Of a stretch of 64,000 nucleotides of DNA, positions 15,501-25,478 are shown in pieces (positions within the stretch are counted from its first letter, which is position 1; each line of letters begins with the position of its first letter). The DNA is from Malurus cyaneus samueli. Its lineage: Eukaryota > Chordata > Aves > Passeriformes > Maluridae. The notes under the pieces were generated by a model that was not told the origin of the DNA, did not search any database, and saw nothing but the letters and a program-made list of their open reading frames with translations. Position numbers and translations under genes: made by a program. The stretch lies in contig CM019230.1 in the NCBI GenBank assembly GCA_009741485.1, forward strand, positions 9,292,230 to 9,356,229, in the 5' to 3' direction.

Positions 15501-18500
15501 AAACGGACTTTAAGCATTCATCTAACCAGCATTCACTGTTGTGAACAGGCACAATGATAGACTACAGGAAAACAAACAAAAATCCACATGCACATGAGTA
15601 AGCACTATTTTTGTTTACTTACAGTATATTTATTAAAAAGGAGAAATAGTAGATCCTTCTGAAACCTTCACCAGAAGATGCATCTTAGAAATATAAAAGT
15701 AGGTGAAGAACCTGTATTTTCATTATAAATATATGATTTGCTTTCTTCTCTATCAAGTTTCTTTTTAAATTATTTTAAGTTTCACAAGATGGTTTTTGGT
15801 AGAAGTACAAGGAAACAAGAGAGACCCCTGAACCAAGACCACTAATGAAACATCTGTAATACCACCCTAACCTGTTTCTAGTATTCCTGAATTTTTTAAG
15901 ACACTCCTTACTTTTGTCTTCTGTCTTCCATCTTACTCTTCAATTTCTCTTCAAGCTTCCTACCAAATCGGAGATGCTCATATGTGCAGTGAACCCTTGG
16001 ACTCTAGCCAAGATTTAAAAAATTATTCCACCTACAACTCTAGAAGTTGAAATTAGAAGTTGATCTATGATGTAGTTCCACAACGTCATTCCAACTGCAG
16101 GCTTTCCTCTTACAGCCTCTTGGTTCAGACATGTATACACAAAGCAGGAAAACATATCTGAAATATTTTAAAATTGGTTGGAAACCAGAGACAAGGGGGT
16201 TATCTGTTCAGTTACTCATCACTGTTCTAATGATCCCTAAAAAAGCCAACAACTCCCAAAATTCTTTCAGCATCTCAAAACAGAACAAACACATTGCCTT
16301 CACAGAATGCAAAGTCCTGAGAAATCAGCCCAGTGATACACTGGCTGTGTTTGCAAAGGGAGAGCCCAAGTCTGTACCTGTTAAAATTACTTTTAGATGG
16401 AGAATTTAAGGGCCTAGGTAACTCATAGAAAGCCTCATGGAACATTTCAAGAAGTCCTTAGAAAAACAACTTAAACTTCTTATTATGTGGGGTAACAAAC
16501 ACATGGTTTGAAGAAAGAGGGGATTAGTTCCTATTATGAGCAGATGATAATCCTAAAAAAGAATATTAGGATACTGAAATTGAATTATTCACAATTTAGT
16601 GACATGTGAATACATGTACGTTGTGCAAATACACACAGATGCACACATCAGAAGGCAGATTTTTGGACACTGAGGGGTGTACACACAGGTACGGCCCACT
16701 ATTGTGCAGGGTACAATGATTAACAACATTTCACAGCCAAATAAAAGAGTAAACTTATCTAAAATGAATGAACCTCTGATTTTATTTTTGGCAGAATGAT
16801 GAGAAAGTTCTTAAAAGAAGAACAAAAATGCTCTAAAATTTTAAGCAAAGCAGGCCTTTGACTTGTGTTTTAGAGAGATAAAGAAATAAAATAAGGATAA
16901 ATTTTTAAAAAAAAAAGTGAAACTCATTACCCAATAATTATAACATAAAGACAAAAAAGATTATTTCAGAACTGCCTCACATTAGTACCTTGACACTAGA
17001 ATATACGCAAAAATCTGAGATTCTAAAGTACTATGTTCAACTTATTCAAGACTTTAATATTCTTTATGTGGACATGGCAAATAAAATATGATCCCACACA
17101 TTCACACCCACCAATCTAACATATTCATTCAGGAAAAAAGGATTCCACAATTCTTACAATGACAATATAAACTTGTGCAGTTGTGCACATCCAGAAAAGT
17201 CAGTTGTTTCTCAATTTGTTTTTGCATTCACTTAGTAAAAATTTGACTAAGCCATGACCAACTAGCTTGCCATTGGCTTGAAAACTGGAACTTCTTTGCT
17301 TTTTTTCCATACTCCTGTTTTAAGACAGAACTCAAGTGCAAAATAGCAGATGATGTTTGACCTCCCTGTTTAGTTTGAACTGAAAGCAGAAAAAACAGAA
17401 TTTTAAGGCAGCACATATAAAACAACCCATAAATACGTGATGGCACTGTGTGCTCTGAACTCAACTGCTCATAACATTTGAACATGCTCCTTAACCACAT
17501 TATTGTGAGCAAATTCTACTTCCACAGAACTATGACCACCATATAGAACTGGACACCAAACTAAGGCATACAGCCGAGTTGCTGAAGATACTTCTGTGTA
17601 AAACCTTAAAAATTAACAAAGCCACACAAGTAACTGTACTCAGCAATATGATTAACACCTCAGAGTATTGCTGGCATTGTATTACTAGAGTTTTCTTAGG
17701 TTTTATAGCTGCATCCAACAGAGAGGAATTTCATGGCCTAAGAGCCAAATATGATTCCTAAAAGAGCACTATGAATCAAACCTGGATTTGAGCATTGTGA
17801 CACTACCTGGTTTATGCTGAACTCCTGCATTCTAGATGAAGGCCTGAAGTGATTTTAGGTGTTTTTAGCAATGCATATTTGCTATCACTGAGCTGAAGAT
17901 AATGATCATTGACTTTGCTGCAAAATGAATTTTGTATGGCAAAAATGACCAAATGTGAAACGGGTAACAGGTAGTTCAATCCCTTTTCTTCCATAATTGT
18001 ATCACGCAACCAAAAATCTGCCTCATCAGACCACAGAAAAACAATACAACAATCACAAAACTGAAGAGGAGAAACCTGAGGTTTTCAAGTGTCAGAAAAC
18101 GTGCAACTGGATGTTGTGCAATGTTTTCAGCATTACTACTGTTGTTCTCCTAAGTGAAAATTTGATTTCAGTTTCCACAAATTTCAGCTCAAGCAGGCTT
18201 CTATCTGCCCCCATATCTCAACATGGAAAATAACCTTGAAAAAGCATTTTAACATTGCTAAAAATTATAAGAAGTCAGACCATTATTTTTAAGTTATGTT
18301 TTCCGATTATTATTCCAAACTATTTCCATACACAGGGCTGTTGGCAGAAACCAGAAACACACTGGTTTTGCAAAATCTCATATATGAGATACTTTAAATT
18401 AAATTAATTTAAATTAACAGAGTGATATTTTCAAACTTCGACCAGTGTTCAGGATCTGAGACTCTGTGATGTTGTTCATCATTTTTACTTGCCCATTGTA

Positions 18501-19504
18501 TGTTTTACTTTCCACCATTTGCTACTAACCTTAAACGTTGCCAAATCCCATCAGTTTTAACTGAACTTGTATGTTTTAATTATACATAATTTACAGATAT
18601 CTATATACGTTACATATAATACATACATACAATGTAGAAGTTGAAGAAATGTGGTAGCAAAACTAATTTTTATTTATATCTTTATTATAAATATATGCAG
18701 ATATAACTATAATGTAATATGATATATATATATAGAACATTGTTACATATACATTATTACCTATGATATATATAATATATATAATAAGATTCTATACAAA
18801 TATATACATTTATGTATATTGAATATTATCAATAAACTTTCCACCTGTTCTCTATCCCATTTTTATTTGTATTTCTTCAATCTGCACTTGATCCCTCCTA
18901 CTGTGTTCAGCATTTTAAAAATTTTGTAATAACTTTTAAAGATGAGTATTATACATATTTCTATATTCTTATATCTAAATTTATAGACACAGGCAAGGTA
19001 GATATATATGTTATATATTTAACTTTACCTATGTGTATGATTTATACAAATGTGCACATATATAAAGAATTTATATAAGATATATGTACACACACGCTAT
19101 ATTACATACCTACATATATACACACACACTAACTATATATTCTATATATCTATGTATCTATGTATCTATATATCTATACACAGTACATATATACACACAC
19201 ACCATATATATATGTATAGGTACGGGAAGTAACAAAAGCAGGAAACGCTGTAGGAAGATTACACGACTTTCTCTGCCAACCCTGTGTATCCGAACGTGCC
19301 GAGGCTGCCGTGCTGCAGTAGCAGCCGGCACCGACCCGGGCCAAAGCCCCTCCGGGAGAGCCCCCCGGGCCAGCCCCGACCCCTCCCGAGCTCCCGTGTC
19401 CGCACACGGGCACCCCCGGCCCGGGGCACCGGGCCCGGCCCCGCCTGTCACGTACCACCTGTACCGGGGGCTCGGGGCTCCCGCCGCCTCCCCCCGCTCC
19501 GCAT
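487..19504 (-). CDS. B3GNTL1: B3GNTL1, 5' five coding exons (partial gene, split by introns)
   Basis: Beta-1,3-N-acetylglucosaminyltransferase-like protein 1, a GT2-family (GT-A fold) glycosyltransferase homologue whose activity is predicted rather than well proven. Coding join, minus strand: 19504-19456, 15561-15445, 15326-15227, 10268-10204, 552-487. The spliced protein reads through [20 protein letters not shown] (GT2 nucleotide-binding start), [31 protein letters not shown] and [20 protein letters not shown]. The D-S-D-D across the exon 4/5 joint is the DxD-like metal/nucleotide-sugar motif of the family. Identity to the human protein, as I remember it, is high and every splice phase matches. 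About 132 of roughly 360 residues are present; the C-terminal exons lie beyond position 1. No signal peptide or membrane anchor is seen. Exon 1 has a one-base frame problem, described in its own entry. Confidence 0.93.
553..10203 (-). other. B3GNTL1: B3GNTL1 intron 4
   Basis: A 9.65-kb AT-rich intron. It holds homopolymer A tracts (about 2300, 4860), short CAAA-type runs (about 9130) and no further exon of this gene. No other coding sequence was recognised on either strand. Confidence 0.85.
10204..10268 (-). CDS. B3GNTL1: B3GNTL1 coding exon 4
   Basis: 65 nt: two bases completing a Val codon, then 21 codons. Acceptor TTTCTCAACAG|TT and donor TCA|GTAAGT. It encodes [20 protein letters not shown] followed by DS. 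It is too short to show up as an open reading frame of its own and was found by searching for the peptide expected between exons 3 and 5. Confidence 0.93.
10269..15226 (-). other. B3GNTL1: B3GNTL1 intron 3
   Basis: A 4.96-kb AT-rich intron containing one short CR1 remnant near its 3' end (10579-10645). Nothing else was recognised. Confidence 0.85.
10579..10645 (-). mobile_element. CR1 LINE 3'-end fragment
   Basis: GAATCAGAATGGTTTGGGCT and the following GGAAGGGACTTCTAAAGGTC match the reverse complement of the avian CR1 3' end. Only about 65 bp can be recognised, so this is a heavily truncated or decayed copy. Confidence 0.8.
15227..15326 (-). CDS. B3GNTL1: B3GNTL1 coding exon 3
   Basis: 100 nt: 33 codons plus one base. 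Acceptor TTTTTTCTAG|GAT and donor GGTG|GTATGT. It encodes [27 protein letters not shown] and SSQPRG, continuing the GT2 domain in frame from exon 2 (DASK|DGSAEI). Confidence 0.95.
15445..15561 (-). CDS. B3GNTL1: B3GNTL1 coding exon 2
   Basis: 117 nt, 39 codons, phase 0 at both ends. Acceptor TCCTGTAG|TCT and donor AAG|GTATGT. It encodes [20 protein letters not shown] and continues to [10 protein letters not shown], the N-terminal beta-strand and first helix of the GT2 fold. The next intron is only 118 bp. Confidence 0.95.
15562..19455 (-). other. B3GNTL1: B3GNTL1 intron 1
   Basis: A 3.9-kb AT-rich intron, with the compound microsatellite at its 5' end. No other feature was recognised. Confidence 0.85.
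18590..19224. repeat. AT-rich compound microsatellite (TA/TATG/CA-type)
   Basis: A dense mixture of TATA, ATATGT, TATGTATCTA and short CACACA runs in B3GNTL1 intron 1, ending sharply next to the CpG island. The small reading frames within it (for example a Tyr/His/Ile-rich one at 19050-19232) follow from the repeat composition. Confidence 0.85.
19456..19504 (-). CDS. B3GNTL1: B3GNTL1 coding exon 1 (start codon out of frame by one base)
   Basis: ATG at 19504-19502 begins a short Gly/Pro-rich leader in the CpG island, and the exon ends at donor GTG|GTACGT (19455-19450). To join the conserved SIIVPVHN of exon 2 the exon must end in phase 0, but ATG to donor is 49 nt, one base too many. Removing one G from the run of six G (six C on the plus strand, about 19490-19495) would give a 16-residue leader, close to the 14 residues before VSIILPVHN in the human protein. 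The frame that fits exon 2 has no ATG of its own until 19974, beyond the minisatellite. So this is either a homopolymer sequencing error, a real frameshift, or a different start. The donor and the frame of the exon end are well supported; the start is not. Confidence 0.65.
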
Positions 19505-19615
19505 CGCCACCGCCCCTCAGGGCGGAGCGGGAGGAACAACCACAGAGAGGGAGGCGGGAGCGGCCGGAAGAGGCTCTGCGGGCGGCGGCAGCGGGAACCG
19601 GCCTGGCTCCCGGCC

Positions 19616-19956
19616 GTGAGGGGACCCGCGGCCCGTGAGGGGACCCGCGGCCCGTGAGGGGACCCGCGGCCCGTGAGGGGACCCGCGGCCCGTGAGGGGA
19701 CCCGCGGCCCGTGAGGGGACCCGCGGCCCGTGAGGGGACCCGCGGCCCGTGAGGGGACCCGCGGCCCGTGAGGGGACCCGCGGCCCGTGAGGGGACCCGC
19801 GGCCCGTGAGGGGACCCGCGGCCCGTGAGGGGACCCGCGGCCCGTGAGGGGACCCGCGGCCCGTGAGGGGACCCGCGGCCCGTGAGGGGACCCGCGGCCC
19901 GTGAGGGGACCCGCGGCCCGTGAGGGGACCCGCGGCCCGTGAGGGGACCCGCGGCC
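19616..19956. repeat. 19-bp CpG-rich minisatellite, 18 copies
   Basis: The unit GTGAGGGGACCCGCGGCCC is repeated with no mismatch that I can see: the first copy starts at 19616, the last at 19939, exactly 17 periods apart. Each unit carries three CpG and a CCGCGG (SacII) site. Because 19 is not a multiple of 3 and the unit lacks minus-strand stops, it creates long artificial reading frames with a 19-residue period. The array begins 112 bp upstream of the B3GNTL1 ATG. Confidence 0.97.
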
Positions 19957-20357
19957 GAGGCTGCTCTGCCTCAAGCGAAGCGCTGCCCCGGGGTCTCAAG
20001 GGCCTGGCTATGGAGACACTGATTCTTCAATAGGTGCTGCCTGAATTTTCCCACCTGTTCTCCAAGATAACTCCTGTGAATTTTCAGCACTGTTAAAATG
20101 CATTTTCAGAGTGAATTCCCATATTGAGGTATGGGGGGCAGGTAGTAGTCTGCTTGAGCTGAAGTTTGTGGAAATTGGAACAAATTTTTTGCTTTGGAGT
20201 TGTTAATCGTACATATTCCTCAAGAATGATAATGGTAACACCAGTGTTCCTAATGTCTTCAGTCTGGACTTTTCTTGATCTGAACTACTGTGTTCAGTGC
20301 TTTTTAAAACTTCTTAAAACCTTTAAAAAGGAAAAATTGCTGGTGGTAATGATACTG

Positions 20358-20680
20358 TTATCATAGACTCATTGAATGATAGGGGATTGGAAGTGAACAG
20401 ACCTTAAAGATCATCCAGTTCCAACTCCTGCCATGGGCAGGAACACATTTCACTGGACCAGGTTCCTCCAAGCCCCATCCGACCTGGCCTTGGGGCAGCC
20501 ACAGTCCCTTTGCAACTCCCCACCTTCACAGTAAAAAATTTGTTTGTATCTAACCTAAATTCCCCCTCTTTCTACTTATACCCATTACTCATTGTCCTGT
20601 CACTGCATCTCCTGACAGAGTCATTCTCCAACTTCCTTATAGGCCCCTTCAGATACTGGAAGGCATTCAAAATACACTGG
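20358..20680 (-). mobile_element. CR1 LINE 3'-end fragment
   Basis: On the plus strand it reads as the reverse complement of a CR1 3' end: CCTTAAAGATCATCCAGTTC, then CTGCCATGGGCAGGAACA, GCCCCATCCGACCTGGCCTT, CACAGTAAAAAATTTGTTTG and TATAGGCCCCTTCAGATACT. About 320 bp are recognisable; the 5' boundary is diffuse. Confidence 0.92.
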
Positions 20681-23600
20681 AAAGTGGTATCGATCATTTT
20701 TACTGAAACTATGGTTGTGCAATCACTTACTCCCTTGAAAGTATTCCCAGCTCAAAGGGATTGCAGGACCAGGCCCTGTACAACAACCTATTCACAGTTT
20801 TTAAAATTTGCACAAAGCAATCTTTGTTGAGCAAAATCCTGAGATTATCCCTTGTTTATTTGAAGACCCTGTTAAACAGCCAGACAATTCAAGGAGCAAA
20901 CAGAGCAGAGTTATCTTAAAATGTTGGTTGGCACACAAATCTGAGAACTGAGGAGGTGAGGAGAACAGCCAAACAGTAATTCACCCTCAGAATCTATTTC
21001 AAATTATCTGCACAGCTTCTCGCCATCCAGCCTGAGTTTAATCTCTCCATGAGCAGCACTGTTAAATATGATCATTGCTGTTTCTGGCGACAAAGGCTGC
21101 TGGCACTTTTATGTTGCCTGCATGCCTTGCTTTATCTGGGAAAGTGTAGCAGAGTATTGCTTTACTCACCCTAAACCAAACAAAAGTCCTAGTCAAGGAC
21201 AGTGCCTCATTATGCAAAGCAAAATGCAGAGCAAAGCACTTGCTCCCTTCCCTGAGCAAAATGCAGAACCAATCAAACTCACCGGAAGTGTTTTCTAAGT
21301 TATATTATGTACCTAACCACAGAGGGTAATTAAATATAAACTTACATTTAAATGTGATTTTTGTATGGGGTCGGTTTGGAAAGTAATTTAGAGGCCCACG
21401 AGCGTGTGGAACCTATTCAGTGGGATTATCAGGTCAATTTAGGCAGATAATATCCATTGTGAGACTTACCTGCTAGCTTTTGAAATTCCAGCAGACATTT
21501 CTGTATCCTTGGGCAACAAAATAGTTTCAAAAATATAGTCAATTGTTTCAGTGCCCATTCTGCTTTCATGTGAGTCAGAATGGAAAAAGATCTCCCAACA
21601 CCATCACAACAAACTCACAGACGCCCATCCCTTCAGCCTGTATCTCTACCCTCCTTCAGGGGTCCCCTGATAGCCCTCTCCCAGTGGCTTTATCCCCTGC
21701 AGCTGTGTGCCTTTTCAGCTGCTTTCTTGCTAATGCCTATGTTAACCCTTTCTTTGCCTGAGAAGGCTGGCAAATTCCATTGCAAACCCATTAGTCTTTA
21801 CTCAGCCTGCACACAGAAAACAAGTCATTCACTTTATGAATTTATGATTTTATGAATTTGCAAATTGTTACTGCATTCCCTCCCATACCATGCTATTTTT
21901 TAGATTATGAACATTTGATTTGTTCAGTGATGTTTTAGACCTTTGTTTATTCTCCTGGCTATCTTTTGGAGAGAGTGGAGAAAGTGCTTTTGGATAGTGC
22001 TTTCTGGGCACTTTGCATCTCTGCTGGAGAATAAGGCCCAGCACCAGTCCCAGTGCTCCTGCTGGGGCTGGACCAGTGCTGGGCAGAGCAGGATTATTCC
22101 CCACGTCTTGCAAGCCATACTCGTGTTTGCACAGCTTAGTGTGGTGTTTGCCTTTTTCACAATGGCTTGACACTGTTAACTCCTAATCAGCTTGTGATCT
22201 ATTATATCCCCTAGATCTTTTTCTGCATGAGGGAAACAGTATTTTAGCAGTTTTATTCCAGTGAGCCACATGAGAAGAAAATGACTGAAGTAGTGTGAGT
22301 AAGATTATCTGCTTTGCGCTTCAATACCAGGATTGTTTACTGGTTTCCAATTAGTTACATGTGTACACCCTGTTAAAGGAATTGCAGAAGTGCTGCTAAT
22401 GCCTTCCTTTGGCCTTCGGAGCCTTTATTACTAGCAGCGACTAGTAACTAAGTTATTTGGGCCAATTTCCCTGTGTACTCAAGACTTCAAATGCTCGTGA
22501 AATTACAAGCCTAATTGCTCTTGCAATTTAGACATACTGAGTTTGGGAAACCTCACTGAAAAATGCTGCTGCTCCTTAGAAAACTGTTGTGTGATAAATT
22601 TCTTTCTCTGAAACATTAGCTGTCGTTAGAAGGGATGTTGCTTGTTTCTTCTTTCTTCTTTTCAAATGAGTCAACCTGAAGAAACCAGTGGTTGTTTTTA
22701 TGAGGTGGCAAATACCACAAATATTCTGTTAGCTAGAGTACTGGACACAGGTACCTTTGTGGGTGAACTAGAAAGATCCCATTCATTTCAGTAGCAGCCC
22801 ACGCCTGCAAACATACACTGTCCTTGACCACCACAGCCATCCCAACCCCCGTGTGCTTTCATACCCTCTGCTCAGACTGCTGCTCCGCAGTGTCATGCTG
22901 TGCAGGTTCCCTGTTCTGCTCAAGCTATTCTCCCCACTGCTCTAGCTCAGGCTTTTGAATGTACCTTTACATTTAATATGATTTGGTGGCATTAAGACTG
23001 CAGGAGGTAAGGCAGTGGCAAGTGAGAGGCACGGTTCTTCCGAAGAATTGAAGCTGATTAGTGCAGGTTTTTCTTTGCGAGGGGTTTTAATATTTGAGCA
23101 ATCTTACACGAAGTTAGACTTTAATTTGGTAATCTTTTCTTAAAAGAATGATTCTAATTAATGCAGTGTTTTAAAAATAGAGTAAAAGAAATTAATTTAC
23201 TCTTTAGCTGGTGAAATCTGCTGGAGAATCCAGTGACAGGCAAGTGATTATCGTCTAACCACCTCCGTTAACACAGTTTGAGTTTTCTATTGACAAACCA
23301 ATTTGAAACTCAGTGAAGTAATAATGGTATTTTCCTTATGTACCCCAGAAAAGCTATATTACTAAGTTTTTTGGAGGGAGAAAGTCTTATTTACAAAAAG
23401 ATAGCAAGATTCAGATAATGGAAAGAGATAAAGGGTGGCCTTGAATTCCCATTTTCCTAATGTTGATGAATTCCTGTGTGCCATCAGTGATAACCCTTGA
23501 AAATCAATGCTTCCACTTGAAGAAGAGTAAACCTCTCAGGAGTTCAGTTTAGGTCCTTTGTTTTTCAAAACGATGCCTCTGTTTGATCTTCTTGATGTCT

Positions 23601-25051
23601 GAAGTGTTAAACACTTGCAAAATCAAGCTTTGCTGGAAAGCTGAGGAAAGTAGGTGAAATCGTATATTTCCCAAAGATTCACTAGTGAGTTCATGCTATC
23701 CAGAGTCAGAATTTTGTTGAACTTCAGTACCTTTGGGAGCTTAAACTTCTTTGTGTATAAGTACAGGAAACATCTGACATTTTAAGATGGGAAAGTGCTT
23801 AAAGAAATAAATCATATCCCTCCAAAGGAATGTATACATAACAGGAACTGGGATGTGTATAATATAAGAGATCCACAGACAATATATTAGATGCACATCT
23901 TTATATGACACACAGACAGGAAGAGAAATGAGTAATATTTTAAATTATGAATTAGCCAAAGGCATCTGAAGAAAAGATTACAATAAGTGTATAGCTCTAG
24001 AGAATACAGCAATATTTACTTAATACGTCTTAATTAATTGCAAACAGAACTCAATAGGTTCTTTAAATTTTTATACTACCCTATAAAAGACATTTTATTA
24101 TGTCTCATTATATCTTTTAATATCATTCTTAAAATGCTAACCTACTCTGAAAAATGGGTCTTAAAGTACAGTTTATTGTAACTAATTCAGTTCCAGTTTT
24201 GTTTAATTTTCAAGCCAAGAATGTTCTGCATTTTCCTGTAAATGCCAGTTTATATGCTCACCCTGAGTTATGAAATTAAAAGTTCTTTCAGGTTCATGCA
24301 CCTTCAGTAAAACAGATTTAGCAGCTTCATTAAAGCTAATAATAGTGCTGATAATACAAAGGGCAGTACAGTGAGAAGCTTACTCCCTTACAGCTGTACT
24401 GGCTGCATGTTGTAAAAGAGTAGTAAAGATGTATTTCTTGTCAGAAAATTGACCAGATGTGAGCAGAGCAGAGACAGGAAACTCTTCCCTTACAGTGAAA
24501 AACTGTTAATCCATCTTTATATTCTTTCTTTGCTGAATGTAACTTTTCTCAAGGCCGGGAAGGCCTTTTAACAGCCTTGGAAATGGGATGCTAACCTGCT
24601 GCTTCCTCCAGCTCTCTGAGGAAAGGAGCCAACAAGCTGTGTAAATGGTATCTGTGATGGCTTGTTATTATCTCATCCAGCAGTGCCCACATCTCCGGGA
24701 CAGCGGGAAGGACAGAGACACAGCCCCAGTGTGGGATCATCTGTCACATGGACACTCACAATAGGGACATGCTGGTGTTGGACCACTGAGCCCAACTGTG
24801 GGAAGAGTGGGCTGCTGTGGGGAGCAGGAGGCAATGACACCACCAGGCACTCAGAACTGCTCAGCTCTGCTCCTTTTCACTGGATTCAGGGGACCTGAGG
24901 AGAAGCTGTAGCTTCAGGACTGGAGGGATTGTGAGCAACGGGACCTGGGAGTGCAATTAAAGAATTTCAGCAAATCTGTCTGTACAATGAACTTTTCAAA
25001 GGACATTATCAGTTCACAGTAATTTTGTGTGAAAAAACTGACAATTGTGTC

Positions 25052-25155
25052 AATTTTAGAGTCTTTTTATGTGCAGTTATGATAACTGTGACATTACAGA
25101 TAGAATTTTAGAGTCTTTTTATGTGCGGTTATGATATCTGTGACATTAGAGATAG
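25052..25155. repeat. 52-bp direct tandem duplication (2 copies)
   Basis: Copy 1 at 25052-25103 and copy 2 at 25104-25155 both start AATTTTAGAGTCTTTTTATG and differ at about three positions (CAGTTATGATAA versus CGGTTATGATAT, and ACAGATAG versus AGAGATAG). Confidence 0.93.
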
Positions 25156-25428
25156 AATTTGGCTATCAAAACTGTTTTAGGAGTAGGTCTCCATTGTTGT
25201 GATAGCAGGATATAAGAGATGACAGTAAATTATTTCATTGTGTAGAGGCTCCCTGGTAATGTCATTCTGATGCCATTAGAGCCTGCAATAAACCACTATG
25301 CACAAAAGGCTCTGCATCTCCCTCTCTGTGACAAAATCCTTATTCATCTGCTTCTTGTTCCTTCTTGTTCTTTCCATAATAAACCCCGATACTTTACTTC
25401 CATCTAAACTTTCCCTTCCCAAATAAGG

Positions 25429-25478
25429 TTTTTTTTTTTTTTTTTTTTGGTTTTTTTTTTTGTTTTTTTTTATTTTTT
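25429..25478. repeat. Interrupted poly-T tract
   Basis: About 50 bases almost entirely T, broken by GG, G and A. It could be a simple repeat or the poly(A) tail of a minus-oriented retroposed sequence; no retroposon body was recognised next to it. Confidence 0.85.

Larger units (their letters stand above)
19270..19990 (-). promoter_or_regulatory. B3GNTL1: CpG island / promoter region of B3GNTL1
   Basis: An abrupt change from AT-rich microsatellite DNA to very GC- and CpG-rich DNA around the first coding exon, with GC-box-like GGGCGG/CCGCCC motifs near 19507-19525 just upstream of the ATG. No TATA box was recognised. The 19-bp minisatellite forms the distal half of the island. The transcription start site cannot be fixed from sequence. 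Confidence 0.75.

Noticed and set aside
19174..19999. Long minus-strand open frames (266 and 160 codons) with 19-residue repeats RGSPHGPRVPS...
   Set aside because: They are produced by the 19-bp minisatellite, whose unit lacks stops in all minus-strand frames. The peptide period equals the unit length because 19 is not divisible by 3. Not evidence of a repeat protein.
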